From positions 1-32,336 of the forward strand of contig JAJDVH010000094.1 of the NCBI GenBank assembly GCA_022826185.1: a DNA stretch of 32,336 nt, written 5' to 3'. The notes below the pieces were generated by a model. The model saw only the letters and a list, made by a program, of their open reading frames with translations. It did no database searches and was not told where the DNA came from. This document shows positions 1 to 7,582 of the stretch, piece by piece. This stretch comes from Alphaproteobacteria bacterium (GTDB lineage: Bacteria > Pseudomonadota > Alphaproteobacteria > Bin95). The number at the start of each line of letters is the position of its first letter. The first letter of the stretch is position 1. A program made the translations under genes and the position numbers.

Positions 1-51
1 GCGTTTCTGCAGAAAGCGACCGGCTGGGGGCCGAAAAAGCCCCCGGCGTGA
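1..51 (+). CDS. possible 3' end of a gene entering from upstream
   Basis: Frame 1 reads through to a TGA at 49-51, giving the tail AFLQKATGWGPKKPPA. Third codon positions are mostly G or C, as in real genes of this window. Sixteen codons are too few to assign a family. The same bases contain a GGGGGC/GCCCCC stem (26-31 with 39-44) around an A-rich loop, so this may instead be a structured leader of the repeat that follows. Confidence 0.22.
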   Translation, partial: AFLQKATGWGPKKPPA

Positions 52-206
52 GCAAGCGCGAGAGGTGCGTGCGCCGTCTCGCGCGCGCAATCAGGTGCGC
101 GAACCGCGCCGGCGCCGACACCCGCCCGCGCCCGCGCGCCCGCCCGCGAAACGCGCGCAAAACAGGGACACCCCTCGTCCCGCCCTTTGCCCCGAAGGAG
201 GCATGC

Positions 207-332
207 ATGACCGAAACCGACCCCGCCCCGAACTGGCGGCGATGCCGGCCGCAAGGCTCGCGCCCGTCGCCGCAGGCCGACCGCGCCATGCGCGCCGGCG
301 ACCGGACCATGACAAAACATGACAAAACATGA
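207..332 (+). CDS. short ORF of the dispersed repeat (41 aa, MTKHDKT end)
   Basis: The ATG at 207 sits five bases after GAAGGAGG (194-201), a strong ribosome-binding site. The predicted 41-residue peptide is Arg/Pro-rich and ends in MTKHDKT, which is encoded by the phased TGTCATG array read on this strand. The inverted copy has an equivalent 28-residue ORF ending MTKHDIS. Conservation of a good ribosome-binding site and of the ending argues for translation, but the terminal motif is forced by the DNA repeat, so it could be coincidental. No function is recognised. Confidence 0.3.
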   Translation: MTETDPAPNWRRCRPQGSRPSPQADRAMRAGDRTMTKHDKT

Positions 333-334
333 CA
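308..334 (-). repeat. phased TGTCATG array 1
   Basis: Three copies of CATGACA start at 308, 318 and 328, exactly 10 bp apart; read on the minus strand they are TGTCATG. The inner spacers are AAA, so the unit is a perfect decamer here. Two further arrays with the same 7-mer and period occur at 9168-9194 and 9492-9518. The flank CCGGACC next to this array is shared with the array at 9168. Spacing of about one helical turn is what a cooperative DNA-binding protein would need. Bases 335-449 hold nothing I recognise. Confidence 0.7.
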
Positions 335-449
335 CCAGGGTGGAGTGGGCCCGGCAGCGGTGGCGGCCGACTTGCAATCGTTCGAGACCGTATCGCAGGA
401 CGGGGCGGGCGCTCCGCCTCGCCGGCGGCGGAAGCGGCTGCAACCGGCG

Positions 450-1049
450 TCAGCGGAACTGCCGGCTGCCGGGGCTTTCCGGCCAGGCGACGAGGCCGCC
501 CGTGGAGACGCGCTCCGGTCCGAAGACCAGCCACGGGTCGTCGACGGTGCCGATGACGGCATCCACGCGGAACCTTCCCGGATGGCGTTCGGCGAACTCC
601 AGGGTGGTCAGCCCGCTGTCATATCTTCCCTCCAGCAGGCCCTCCGCGATTCGCATGATCGAGCTGACAGGCACATGCTCCGGCCAGGCGGAAATGTCGG
701 CATAGCCGCGCGTGGCCGGCTGCAGCGCGAGCGTCCTGGGCCGGGCCACCTCCGCCCGCGTCAGGACGGCGAGCTCCCGGCTGGGTGAGATGAAGGTGTC
801 GATAATGCGGATGCCATGGTCGAAATGCGCTTTCGACACCACATCGGCGCAGTCGGGGTGGACCGCGACCTGCACCATGAAATCGGCCCGCCCGCCGGCC
901 ATCATCGCCAGGCCCTCGAAGAAGTCGTCAATGAGGACCACCTCCGCATCGTCGAGCTTGTGGAACGCCAGATATCTTCGGATGACGAGGTCGTGGTTGG
1001 TCCCGGCGGGGCCGAGCGTGACGAATCGCAACCTGTTTCGCCGGTTCAT
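450..1049 (-). CDS. prephenate-dehydratase-like protein of unknown function
   Basis: A 199-residue protein whose start (1049, AGAGGG upstream) lies four bases after the stop of the metal permease, so it is the last gene of the metal operon. The N-terminus carries LGPAGT (residues 12-17), the opening motif of the prephenate dehydratase catalytic domain, which has a periplasmic-binding-protein-like fold. A stretch with SPSRELAVLTRAE and LALQPATR follows. It lacks a C-terminal ACT regulatory domain and I do not see a clear catalytic Thr-Arg-Phe motif, so dehydratase activity is doubtful. Its place in a metal-uptake operon suggests a ligand-binding or metal-related role, which is inference. An in-frame upstream extension to 1211 would overlap the permease and is rejected. 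Confidence 0.7.
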   Translation of the reverse strand: MNRRNRLRFVTLGPAGTNHDLVIRRYLAFHKLDDAEVVLIDDFFEGLAMMAGGRADFMVQVAVHPDCADVVSKAHFDHGIRIIDTFISPSRELAVLTRAEVARPRTLALQPATRGYADISAWPEHVPVSSIMRIAEGLLEGRYDSGLTTLEFAERHPGRFRVDAVIGTVDDPWLVFGPERVSTGGLVAWPESPGSRQFR

Positions 1050-1053
1050 GGAA

Positions 1054-1962
1054 CTACCCTCTGCCGAGGCTTGCGGCGGCGCCCGCGAAGGAGTGTCGCC
1101 GCGGGCCGAACAGGGCCGCTGCGGCCACGGCGAGGCCGGAAACGGCGGCGATGCAGCCGGCGGCGTTGAGCGACCAGTCGGCCCCGAAGAACGCAGGCGC
1201 GAAACCGGCAAGCCCGTAGCCGGCGAAAGCCGAGCCCACGCCGAGCGCGGTGCTCAGCAGGATCTGCGTGCGGTAATCGTCGGTCATCAGGCGCGCCGCG
1301 GCCGGGGGGCAGATCAGCATGGCGATCACCAGGATCGAGCCGACAGCCTCGAACGAGGCGATGGCCGCCGCCGCCACGAACAGCACCAGGCCCAGATGGA
1401 GGAGGCCGGGGCGGAACCCGAGCGCCGCAGCGAATGCGGGGTCGAACACGGCGAGCCTGACCTCTTTCGCCAGCAGGAGGACCGCCGCGACCGCCACGGC
1501 GAACACGCCGGCGAGCGTCCAGACCTCGCGCGGCAGCGCGCTCACGTCCGGCGCGTCGAGCCAGAGGATGTCTTCCAGCTGGCCGTAGAGCACGCAGTCC
1601 GCATCGATATGCAGGTTCCGCCCGGCCGCCTGTTCCAGCATGAACACGCCGGTTGCGAACATGACGGTGAACACCGCGCCCATGGCCGCGCCGGGCTCGA
1701 TCCGCCCGAGCCGGCGCACGATGTGGATCGCGCCTGCCGCCACGAGCGCCGCGGCGAGCGCGCCCGCGAGCATGGCAGGGGCAGCGAGCGCGCCTGCGAG
1801 AACGAAACCGCCGACGATGCCGGGCAGCACGGCATGGGCGATGGCGTCGCCCAGCAGGCTTTCGCGCCGCAGAACGAGGAAATTGCCGAGCAGCGCACAG
1901 AGGCCCGAAGCGAGGCCGGCCGCCAGCAGCGCCGGGAAATCGACCTGCCAGAAGAGGCTCAC
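1054..1962 (-). CDS. metal ABC transporter permease (ABC-3 family), second subunit
   Basis: A 302-residue, highly hydrophobic inner-membrane protein of the ZnuB/TroD/MntB (ABC-3) family. Family features include the N-terminal LGNFLVLRRESLLGDAIAHAVLPG segment region, where the short cytoplasmic helix contacts the ATPase, and the EAVGSILVIAMLICPPAAARL block near residues 205-225. It overlaps the upstream permease by four bases (ATGA type), indicating translational coupling. With the neighbouring permease it would form the heterodimeric channel that receives Zn or Mn ions from the TroA-like binding protein. The length is normal for the family and it has no C-terminal extension, unlike its partner. 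Confidence 0.9.
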   Translation of the reverse strand: MSLFWQVDFPALLAAGLASGLCALLGNFLVLRRESLLGDAIAHAVLPGIVGGFVLAGALAAPAMLAGALAAALVAAGAIHIVRRLGRIEPGAAMGAVFTVMFATGVFMLEQAAGRNLHIDADCVLYGQLEDILWLDAPDVSALPREVWTLAGVFAVAVAAVLLLAKEVRLAVFDPAFAAALGFRPGLLHLGLVLFVAAAAIASFEAVGSILVIAMLICPPAAARLMTDDYRTQILLSTALGVGSAFAGYGLAGFAPAFFGADWSLNAAGCIAAVSGLAVAAAALFGPRRHSFAGAAASLGRG

Positions 1963-3107
1963 GGGCCGCGTTCCCCGAGGAGCGCAAGCGCCTCCGGCGG
2001 CAGCGGGTCAATGCCCCAGGCGAGCCCGGTCGGCAGCGCTTCGGGCGCCTCGACGAGGCAGCGGTCCCAGAGTGCGAGCCGGGCGACCGCTGCCGCGCCC
2101 CGCGCCGTGAGCCGGCCGTTGCGCCGCCAGCCGAGCAGCGCCGCGCCGGGATAGCTGCGCCCGGCCTGCAGCGCGCGGGCGGCGCGCAGCCGCCAGCCGG
2201 CGGTACCGCGCCGCAGTACTTCCGCGACGATGCCGCGCCGCGGCGCCGCCAGCAGGCTCGCCACAAAGAGGAGGCCAAGCGCCAGCACGATGGAAGCGCC
2301 GGTCGGAGCGCGGGACCAGACCGATGAGGCGCCCGCGCCGAGGAACGCCCCGCCTGCCCCGAAGCCGATGGAAAGCCAGAAAATGCCCGCGAGCCGCTCC
2401 GACCAGAACCGCGCCGCAACCGCCGGCAGGATCAGCAGCGCCACGACCAGCACCAGCCCGACCGTCTGGAGGCCCAGCACGGTGACCAGCACGCCGAGGC
2501 CGAGCAGCGCCGCATCCAGCCGCGCGGCGGGCCATCCGCCGGCGCGCGCATGCTCCTCGTCGAAGCAGAGCAGGCCGAGCGGACGGAACAGCGCCAGCAG
2601 CAGGCCGAGCGCCAGCAGCGCGGCGATGCCGAGCCCGGCCGCTTCCGCCGCCGACAGCGCCGCAGCCTGGCCGAGAATGAAACTCTCGAGGCCGCCCTGG
2701 CTGCCTGCCGGCAGGGTCTGGACCCAGGAGAGCAGCACGATGCCGACCGCGTAGAAGACGCTGAGCGCAATGGCGATGGCGGCGTCCGGGGCGAGGCGCG
2801 TGCTGCGGGTGAGCGCCTCGACGGCCATCATGCCGAGAATGCCGGTGAGCGCCGCTCCGGCAAGCAGCACGGGCAGGGCGCGTCCTTCGGCCCCGAGGAC
2901 GCCGGCGGCGATGAAGGCGAGCACGACGCCCGGCAGGGTCGCATGGCCGACCGCATCGACCGCCATGGCCCGCGCGCGCAGCAGGAGGAAGGCCCCGACG
3001 CCGCCGGCGGCCGCTCCCAGCGCCGCCGCGCCCGCCATGACCACGCCGGTATTGTAGCCGGCCCGGAAGGTCAGCGCCTCCAGCAGCCCGTCACCGGCGC
3101 CGGTCAC
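1959..3107 (-). CDS. metal ABC transporter permease with C-terminal winged-helix-like tail
   Basis: A 382-residue ABC-3 permease. The start is taken as GTG at 3107, whose G is shared with the TAG stop of the ATPase; a longer reading back to 3590 would run inside the ATPase. Residues 20-285 hold the membrane core, with RARAMAVDAVGHATLPG and LQTVGLVLVVALLILPAVAAR as family blocks (shown shortened). Residues about 289-382 form a soluble tail with a basic helix, the block NGRLTARGAAAVARLALWD and a Pro-rich end. This resembles the winged-helix and linker of DtxR/MntR-type regulators that some ABC-3 permeases carry. The tail would be cytoplasmic and could sense metal or contact the ATPase; that is inference. 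Confidence 0.88.
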   Translation of the reverse strand: MTGAGDGLLEALTFRAGYNTGVVMAGAAALGAAAGGVGAFLLLRARAMAVDAVGHATLPGVVLAFIAAGVLGAEGRALPVLLAGAALTGILGMMAVEALTRSTRLAPDAAIAIALSVFYAVGIVLLSWVQTLPAGSQGGLESFILGQAAALSAAEAAGLGIAALLALGLLLALFRPLGLLCFDEEHARAGGWPAARLDAALLGLGVLVTVLGLQTVGLVLVVALLILPAVAARFWSERLAGIFWLSIGFGAGGAFLGAGASSVWSRAPTGASIVLALGLLFVASLLAAPRRGIVAEVLRRGTAGWRLRAARALQAGRSYPGAALLGWRRNGRLTARGAAAVARLALWDRCLVEAPEALPTGLAWGIDPLPPEALALLGERGP

Positions 3108-3862
3108 TAGGCCGCCACGGCGCGCGGCCTCAATCCGGACGCATCGTAGGCGCGGCGCAGCGTGTCTTCGGCCAGGGCTTCGGCGGGCGGCCCGCTCGCG
3201 ACCACCACGGCGTTCAGCAGCGTCACATGGTCGAAATAGGCCGCGACCGTGCCGAGGTCGTGATGGATGCAGACGATATGCCGGCCCTCGCGTTCGAGTT
3301 CCGCCAGCACACCCAGTATGGCGGCTTCCGAGGCGGCGTCGATGCCGGAGAAAGGCTCGTCCAGCAGCAGCAGCTCCGCCTCCTGGGCAAGCGCGCGGGC
3401 GAGGAAGACGCGCTGTTGCTGGCCGCCGGAGAGGCGGCCGATCTGGCGGTGCCGGAAATCGGCAAGCCCCACCCGCTCCAGCGCGGCATCGGCGGCTTCC
3501 AGATGGCGCTTGCCGAGGCGGCGGAGCCAGCCGACCCGGCCGTAGAGCCCCATCGCCGCGACATCGCGCACGCTCACCGGAAAGTCCCAATCGACGCTGT
3601 TGCGCTGCGGCATGTAGGCGATGCGCCGGCGCACCCGCGCGGCCGGCTCGCCCAACAGGCGCACCTGGCCCGTGAGCACCGGGGCGAGGCCGAGAGCCGC
3701 CTTGATGAGGGTGGACTTGCCGGCGCCGTTGGGTCCGACGACCGCCGACATGCCTTGCGCGGGCAGGCGCAGATCCACGTTCCAGAGCACGGGCCGGCCG
3801 CCCCAGGCGACCGTGAGCCCGCTCGCGTCGAAGGGCGAGGCTGTTGGCTTATCGGCCGTCAT
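3107..3862 (-). CDS. metal ABC transporter ATP-binding protein
   Basis: A 251-residue ATPase of the ZnuC/TroB/MntA class. Motifs are Walker A GPNGAGKST (43-51), Q-loop Gln86 in YMPQRNSVDWDFP (typical of Mn/Zn importers), signature LSGGQ (144-148), Walker B LLLLDEP (165-170) and the switch His200/201. The start at 3862 has a purine-rich AGCTCAGGA upstream and overlaps the binding-protein gene by 14 bases; an in-frame Met at 3910 lies deeper in that gene and is less likely. The protein powers the two permeases immediately downstream. The operon order is binding protein, ATPase, permease, permease. Confidence 0.93.
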   Translation of the reverse strand: MTADKPTASPFDASGLTVAWGGRPVLWNVDLRLPAQGMSAVVGPNGAGKSTLIKAALGLAPVLTGQVRLLGEPAARVRRRIAYMPQRNSVDWDFPVSVRDVAAMGLYGRVGWLRRLGKRHLEAADAALERVGLADFRHRQIGRLSGGQQQRVFLARALAQEAELLLLDEPFSGIDAASEAAILGVLAELEREGRHIVCIHHDLGTVAAYFDHVTLLNAVVVASGPPAEALAEDTLRRAYDASGLRPRAVAA

Positions 3863-4763
3863 GGGTCCTGAGCTTTCCCTGCATTCCGCGTTCCGGCGCC
3901 CGGCCGCCAAGCGCCCGCGCGATGGTCGTCACATTGTGGTCGATCATGCCGATATAGGTCCCCTCATAGGTGCCCGCGGGGCCCATGGCGTCCGAGAACA
4001 GAAGCCCGCCGATGGCCACCCGGTGCCCGCGCGCCGCCGCGCCCTCGACAATGGCGCGGACATTGCGGTCGGATACGGTCGATTCGACGAAGACCGCGGG
4101 GAGCCTGTGGGCGACAACGGTCTCCACCGCCGCCTCGATGGCGCGGAGCCCCGCTTCGGACTCGGTGTTGACGCCCTGGATGCCGACCACCTCCAGCCCG
4201 TAGCGGCGGCCGAAATAGGCGAAGGCGTCGTGGGCGGTGACCAGCACGCGCGCGTCCGCGGGAATGCTGGCGATGCTGGCGCGCGCGTAGGCGTCGAGTT
4301 CGGCGAAACCCTCCGGCGGGGGCACGCCGAGGCGTCCGGCGGCCGTTTCCAGCGCCTTCGCCCAGAGCGCAGGGTCCATCCAGAGATGCGGGTCGGCGGC
4401 GCCCGCATAGCCGGCGGCGACCGGCAGGCGGTCCGCTTCGGCCACGGCCTCGCAGACGGCCGTTGCCGGCTTGCCGGACCGGGCCAGGCGCTCGACGGCG
4501 TCCAGCATCTTGCCTTCGAGGCCGAGGCCGCAATAGAGCAGGTGGGAGGCGCCGAGCAGCCGTGCGATATCGGTGCGCGTCAGCTTGTAAAGGTGCGGGT
4601 CCACGCCGGAGCCCATCAGGCTGTCTATGCCGAGCGGCTCGGCGATCATGGCGATCGTGGCGACCGGCCCCCGGTCGATAGCCGCCGAAACGGGTGGCGC
4701 GGCCAGGGCCGGCAGGGCGAGGAGGAGCGCCATGAGCCTTCGCATGACCGAATCAATTGGCAT
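3849..4763 (-). CDS. TroA-like periplasmic metal-binding protein
   Basis: A 304-residue cluster A-I solute-binding protein with an N-terminal signal sequence (about residues 1-28, ending ALAAPPVSAA). Metal ligands by family comparison are His57 in GSGVDPHLY, His126 in DPHLWMD, His178 in TAHDAFAYF and Asp275 in GMIDHN. Three His and one Asp is the TroA/ZnuA-type set; Mn-only proteins such as PsaA have Glu in place of the third His. There is no His-rich loop, unlike classical ZnuA. Zinc, or zinc plus manganese, is therefore the likely substrate. The start at 4763 follows a GAGG; an alternative Met at 4745 has a poorer site. Upstream, 4814-4828 is an AT-rich partial palindrome (GCAGAAAAATTATGC) that could be an operator, but it matches no metal-regulator box I know. 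Confidence 0.92.
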   Translation of the reverse strand: MPIDSVMRRLMALLLALPALAAPPVSAAIDRGPVATIAMIAEPLGIDSLMGSGVDPHLYKLTRTDIARLLGASHLLYCGLGLEGKMLDAVERLARSGKPATAVCEAVAEADRLPVAAGYAGAADPHLWMDPALWAKALETAAGRLGVPPPEGFAELDAYARASIASIPADARVLVTAHDAFAYFGRRYGLEVVGIQGVNTESEAGLRAIEAAVETVVAHRLPAVFVESTVSDRNVRAIVEGAAARGHRVAIGGLLFSDAMGPAGTYEGTYIGMIDHNVTTIARALGGRAPERGMQGKLRTHDGR

Positions 4764-4899
4764 GAATAAGCCTCGACGGCAATCTCCCGCCTCGACATAA
4801 AGTTACACGCAAAGCAGAAAAATTATGCCAAGGCTTCATTCTTGCCTTCCATACCGCCCGCAGGCATGTTTCCCGCCGCCTGACATGGAGAGCCGCCCG

Positions 4900-5910
4900 A
4901 TGACCGAGAACCGCCAGATCGTCCTGAAGAGCCGGCCCGTCGGCCTGCCGACGCCCGAGAATTTCGCCCTGGAGAGCGCGCCCGTGCCGGCGCCGGGCGA
5001 GGGCGAGATGCTGGTCCGCACGCTCTGGATGTCGGTCGACCCCTATATCCGCGGGCGCATCAGCGACCGGAAGAGCTATGCGCCGCCCTTCCGGATCGGG
5101 GAGCCGCTGGACGGCTATTTCGTCGGGCGCGTCGAGGAGTCGAAGGGCGGGCGTTTCCCGGCGGGCACGCATGTGTTCGGCACGGGCGGCGGCTGGCGCG
5201 ACTACCATGCCGCCGACGGCAAGGCGCTCCGGGCCGTCGATCCCGACATCGCGCCGCTCCAGGCCAATATCGGCGTGCTCGGCATGCCGGGGCAGACGGC
5301 TTATGTCGGCCTGCTGGACATCGGCCGGCCGAAGGAGGGCGAGACGGTGTTCGTCTCAGCGGCCTCGGGCGCGGTCGGCGCGGTCGTCTGCCAGATCGCG
5401 AAGCTGAAGGGCTGCCGCGTGGTCGGCTCGGCGGGCTCCGACGAGAAATGCGCCTGGCTGCTCGACGAGGCCGGCGTGGACGCCGCGATCAACTACAGGA
5501 CCTGCGGGGACCTCGAAGCCGCGCTCGCCGCCGCCTGCCCGGACGGCATTGATGTCTATTTCGAGAATGTGGGCGGCGAACATCTCCAGGCCGCGCTCTC
5601 GCAGATAAACTTTTTCGGCCGCATCGTCGCCTGCGGCATGATCGCGGGCTACAATGACAGCGCGCCGAGGCCGGGCCCGAACAATTTGTTCCTCGTCGTC
5701 GGGCGGCGCCTGCGCATAGAGGGCTTCATCGTCTCCGACCACCGCGAGCGCACCGACGATTTCCTGCGCGACGTCGGCGGCTGGATCGGCGAGGGCAGGC
5801 TCCGCTGGCGCGAGACCGTGGTGGAGGGCCTGGAGCGCGCCCCGGACGCCTTCATCGGCCTTTTCCACGGCGACAATTTCGGCAAGATGTGCGTGAAGGT
5901 GGCGGAGTAG
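4900..5910 (+). CDS. NADP-dependent MDR oxidoreductase (CurA/leukotriene B4 dehydrogenase-like)
   Basis: A 336-residue zinc-independent medium-chain dehydrogenase/reductase. The N-terminal half is GroES-like with LWMSVDPYIRGRISD, hallmark of the CurA/PTGR subgroup. The Rossmann half contains GMPGQTAYVGLLDIG, then VSAASGAVGAVVCQIAK for nucleotide binding and DVYFENVGG later. These enzymes reduce alpha,beta-unsaturated ketones and aldehydes with NADPH in the cytoplasm. The start at 4900 follows GGAGA; a longer reading from 4825 adds a Pro-rich, unconserved leader and is rejected. It is divergent from the metal operon, with 136 bases between them serving both promoters. The physiological substrate cannot be told from sequence. 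Confidence 0.92.
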   Translation: MTENRQIVLKSRPVGLPTPENFALESAPVPAPGEGEMLVRTLWMSVDPYIRGRISDRKSYAPPFRIGEPLDGYFVGRVEESKGGRFPAGTHVFGTGGGWRDYHAADGKALRAVDPDIAPLQANIGVLGMPGQTAYVGLLDIGRPKEGETVFVSAASGAVGAVVCQIAKLKGCRVVGSAGSDEKCAWLLDEAGVDAAINYRTCGDLEAALAAACPDGIDVYFENVGGEHLQAALSQINFFGRIVACGMIAGYNDSAPRPGPNNLFLVVGRRLRIEGFIVSDHRERTDDFLRDVGGWIGEGRLRWRETVVEGLERAPDAFIGLFHGDNFGKMCVKVAE

Positions 5911-5990
5911 GGGCGGCCATGCCGGGTTCGGCCTGACAGGGGATTGTGCTATGAAGCCGCAGTCACGACCCTTCAGGAGGCAGCGGGACG

Positions 5991-6215
5991 ATGCTTGCAG
6001 TCAGGTTGCCGGCCGATGTGGAAGCGCGCCTCGATTCGCTGGCGAAGGCGACGGGCCGGACCAAGTCCTTTTATGCCCGCCAGGCGATCCTGCAGCATCT
6101 GGACGATCTGGAGGACCTCTATATCGCTGAACGGCGTCTGCGCGACTATCGCGACGGCAAGGAAGACACGGTGCCGCTGGAGGAGGTGATGCGGCGCCAT
6201 GGCGTGGAGGATTGA
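5991..6215 (+). CDS. RelB-family antitoxin (ribbon-helix-helix)
   Basis: A 74-residue protein starting after AGGAGG at the right spacing. The N-terminus MLAVRLPADVEARLDSLA followed by TGRTKSFYARQAI is a typical MetJ/Arc (TraY-like) ribbon-helix-helix DNA-binding fold. The C-terminal half, ending EEVMRRHGVED, is the toxin-binding segment of RelB/DinJ-type antitoxins. The gene overlaps the following RelE reading frame by 17 bases, the normal layout of a type II toxin-antitoxin operon in which antitoxin dimers bind the promoter. The toxin is interrupted by a stop codon, so this antitoxin may now be an orphan. Confidence 0.88.
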   Translation: MLAVRLPADVEARLDSLAKATGRTKSFYARQAILQHLDDLEDLYIAERRLRDYRDGKEDTVPLEEVMRRHGVED

Positions 6216-6474
6216 GTTTCTCCGCTCCGCCGAACGCGACCTGAACAGGCTGGACTGACCGGTCCGGAAGCGTGTCCTCTCGTTTCTGCACGGGCGTCTC
6301 GCGCCGATGCGGGACCCGCGCACCATCGGCGCTGCTCTCCGGGGCTCCGATATGGGAGAGCTTTGGCGTTACCGCGTCGGCGACTGGCGTATCGTCACCC
6401 GCATAGAAGACGATGCCGTGCGGGTTCTTGTCGTTCGGATCGACCACCGCAGGAACGTCTGCCGGTCCGCCTGA
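6199..6474 (+). pseudogene. RelE-family toxin interrupted by an in-frame TGA
   Basis: Read through one stop, 6199-6474 encodes a 91-codon RelE/ParE-superfamily protein of normal length. It starts MAWRIEFLRSAERDLNRLD, and after TGA at 6256-6258 continues PVRKRVLSFLHGRLAP, then a LRGSDMGELWRYRVGDWRI block and RIEDDAVRVLVVRIDHR. The frame is intact on both sides, so a single substitution, for example CGA to TGA at the position where relatives often have Lys or Arg, explains it. The 19-residue peptide made would be inactive. Reinitiation at the ATG 18 codons past the stop would give an N-terminally truncated protein. A sequencing error is the main alternative. Confidence 0.85.
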
Positions 6475-6531
6475 GACATCCTTCGACAGCGCCCTGTCCC
6501 GCTGCTACCGTTTGCGGGGAGGAACGAAGCG

Positions 6532-7560
6532 TTGAAGACCGTCTATACCCCGGCGCATGAGCGCCACCGGCCGCCGACGATCCTGACGCGGGGCGTCGTA
6601 GTGCCGCACTGGGAGGTCGCCCGGCGCGCGGAGGAGCTGCTGGCCGCCGTGCAGCGGGACGGGCACGAGGTCGTCGAGCCGGCGGATTACGGGCGCGCGC
6701 CCCGGGCCGCCGTCCACGATCCCGGCTATCTCGCCTTCCTGGAAAGCGCCTGGATACGCTGGCAGAAGCAGGAGAACCCGACGCCGGCGGTGCAGCCCTA
6801 CGCCCATCCCGGCCGCCACATGCACGGGCGCCCGACCGGCATAGACGGCCAGGCCGGCTACTACATGGCGACCGGCAGCGCGCCCATCGTCGAGGGCACC
6901 TGGGAGGCCGCGATGGCCGCCGCCCATGCCGCGACCCACGCCGCGCGCCTCGTGCTCGACGGCGAGGACGCCGCCTATGCGCTCTGCCGCCCGCCCGGCC
7001 ACCATGCCTTCTCCGACCTCGGCGGCGGCTTCTGCTACCTCAACAACATCGCCATCGCCGCGGACTATATGCGCCGCGAGCGCGGCCGCGTCGCGATCCT
7101 CGACTTCGACGTCCACCACGGCAACGGCACGCAGGGCATCTTCTGGCGCCGGCGCGACGTGCTGTTCGTCTCGCTGCACGGCGACCCGTCCGACTATTTC
7201 CCCTTCTTCGCCGGCTATGCCAACGAGATCGGCGAGGGCGACGGGCTGGGCTTCAACCTCAACCTGCCGCTCGCGCCGGGCGCGGACGACGCGGCCTTTC
7301 TCGACGCGCTCGACCGGGCGCTGGAGGCGGTCCGCCATTTCGCGCCGGAAGCGCTGCTGGTCTCGGTTGGCTTCGACGCCTTCGAGGCCGACCCGATCGG
7401 CGTGCTGCGCGTGACCACGCCCGGCTTCGGCGAGATCGGCCGGCGGATCGGCGCCGTCGGCCTGCCGACCGTGCTGGTGCAGGAGGGCGGCTACAACCTG
7501 GAGGCGCTCGGCGCCAACCTCTCCGCCTTCCTCGGAGGCTTCGCCGGGGCGCGCGGGTAG
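6532..7560 (+). CDS. HDAC-family deacetylase, acetylpolyamine amidohydrolase-like
   Basis: A 342-residue class II histone-deacetylase-fold enzyme. Catalytic features are the His pair in RPPGHHAF (157-158), zinc ligands Asp193 and His195 in DFDVHHGNGTQ, the third ligand Asp282 in VGFDAFEADPIG, and the transition-state Tyr321 in QEGGYN. The length is close to bacterial acetylpolyamine amidohydrolases, which remove acetyl groups from acetylputrescine, acetylspermidine and similar substrates. The start is TTG at 6532, nine bases after GGGAGGA; no better ATG exists before the conserved N-terminus. The MFS exporter 22 bases downstream may be co-transcribed. Other small acetylated amides remain possible substrates. 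Confidence 0.93.
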   Translation: MKTVYTPAHERHRPPTILTRGVVVPHWEVARRAEELLAAVQRDGHEVVEPADYGRAPRAAVHDPGYLAFLESAWIRWQKQENPTPAVQPYAHPGRHMHGRPTGIDGQAGYYMATGSAPIVEGTWEAAMAAAHAATHAARLVLDGEDAAYALCRPPGHHAFSDLGGGFCYLNNIAIAADYMRRERGRVAILDFDVHHGNGTQGIFWRRRDVLFVSLHGDPSDYFPFFAGYANEIGEGDGLGFNLNLPLAPGADDAAFLDALDRALEAVRHFAPEALLVSVGFDAFEADPIGVLRVTTPGFGEIGRRIGAVGLPTVLVQEGGYNLEALGANLSAFLGGFAGARG

Positions 7561-7582
7561 CGCCCGGCTTGACCCCCCTGCC

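Larger units (their letters stand above)
57..334 (+). repeat. dispersed repeat, copy A (leader plus short ORF plus phased array)
   Basis: This stretch matches, in opposite orientation, the sequence at about 9492-9775. Shared blocks in the same order are GAGAGGTGCGT, GCAATCAGG followed by GCGCGAACCGCGCC, an AAACAGGG block, a strong ribosome-binding sequence GAAGGAGG, a short ORF, and a terminal array of CATGACA repeats at a 10-bp period. Between these blocks the sequence is very GC-rich and diverged. The copies bracket roughly 9.5 kb carrying the metal ABC operon through the MFS exporter. No transposase is associated, so I treat it as a non-autonomous repeat of unknown role. Confidence 0.6.

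Noticed and set aside
1050-1211. N-terminal extension of the prephenate-dehydratase-like protein to 1211
   Set aside because: The extra 54 residues lie inside the permease gene, are Pro/Ser/Arg-rich and unconserved, while the ATG at 1049 has a ribosome-binding site and the conserved start.
6256-6258. In-frame TGA of the RelE frame read as selenocysteine
   Set aside because: No SECIS-like hairpin is apparent and RelE toxins are not selenoproteins; a nonsense mutation or error is simpler.
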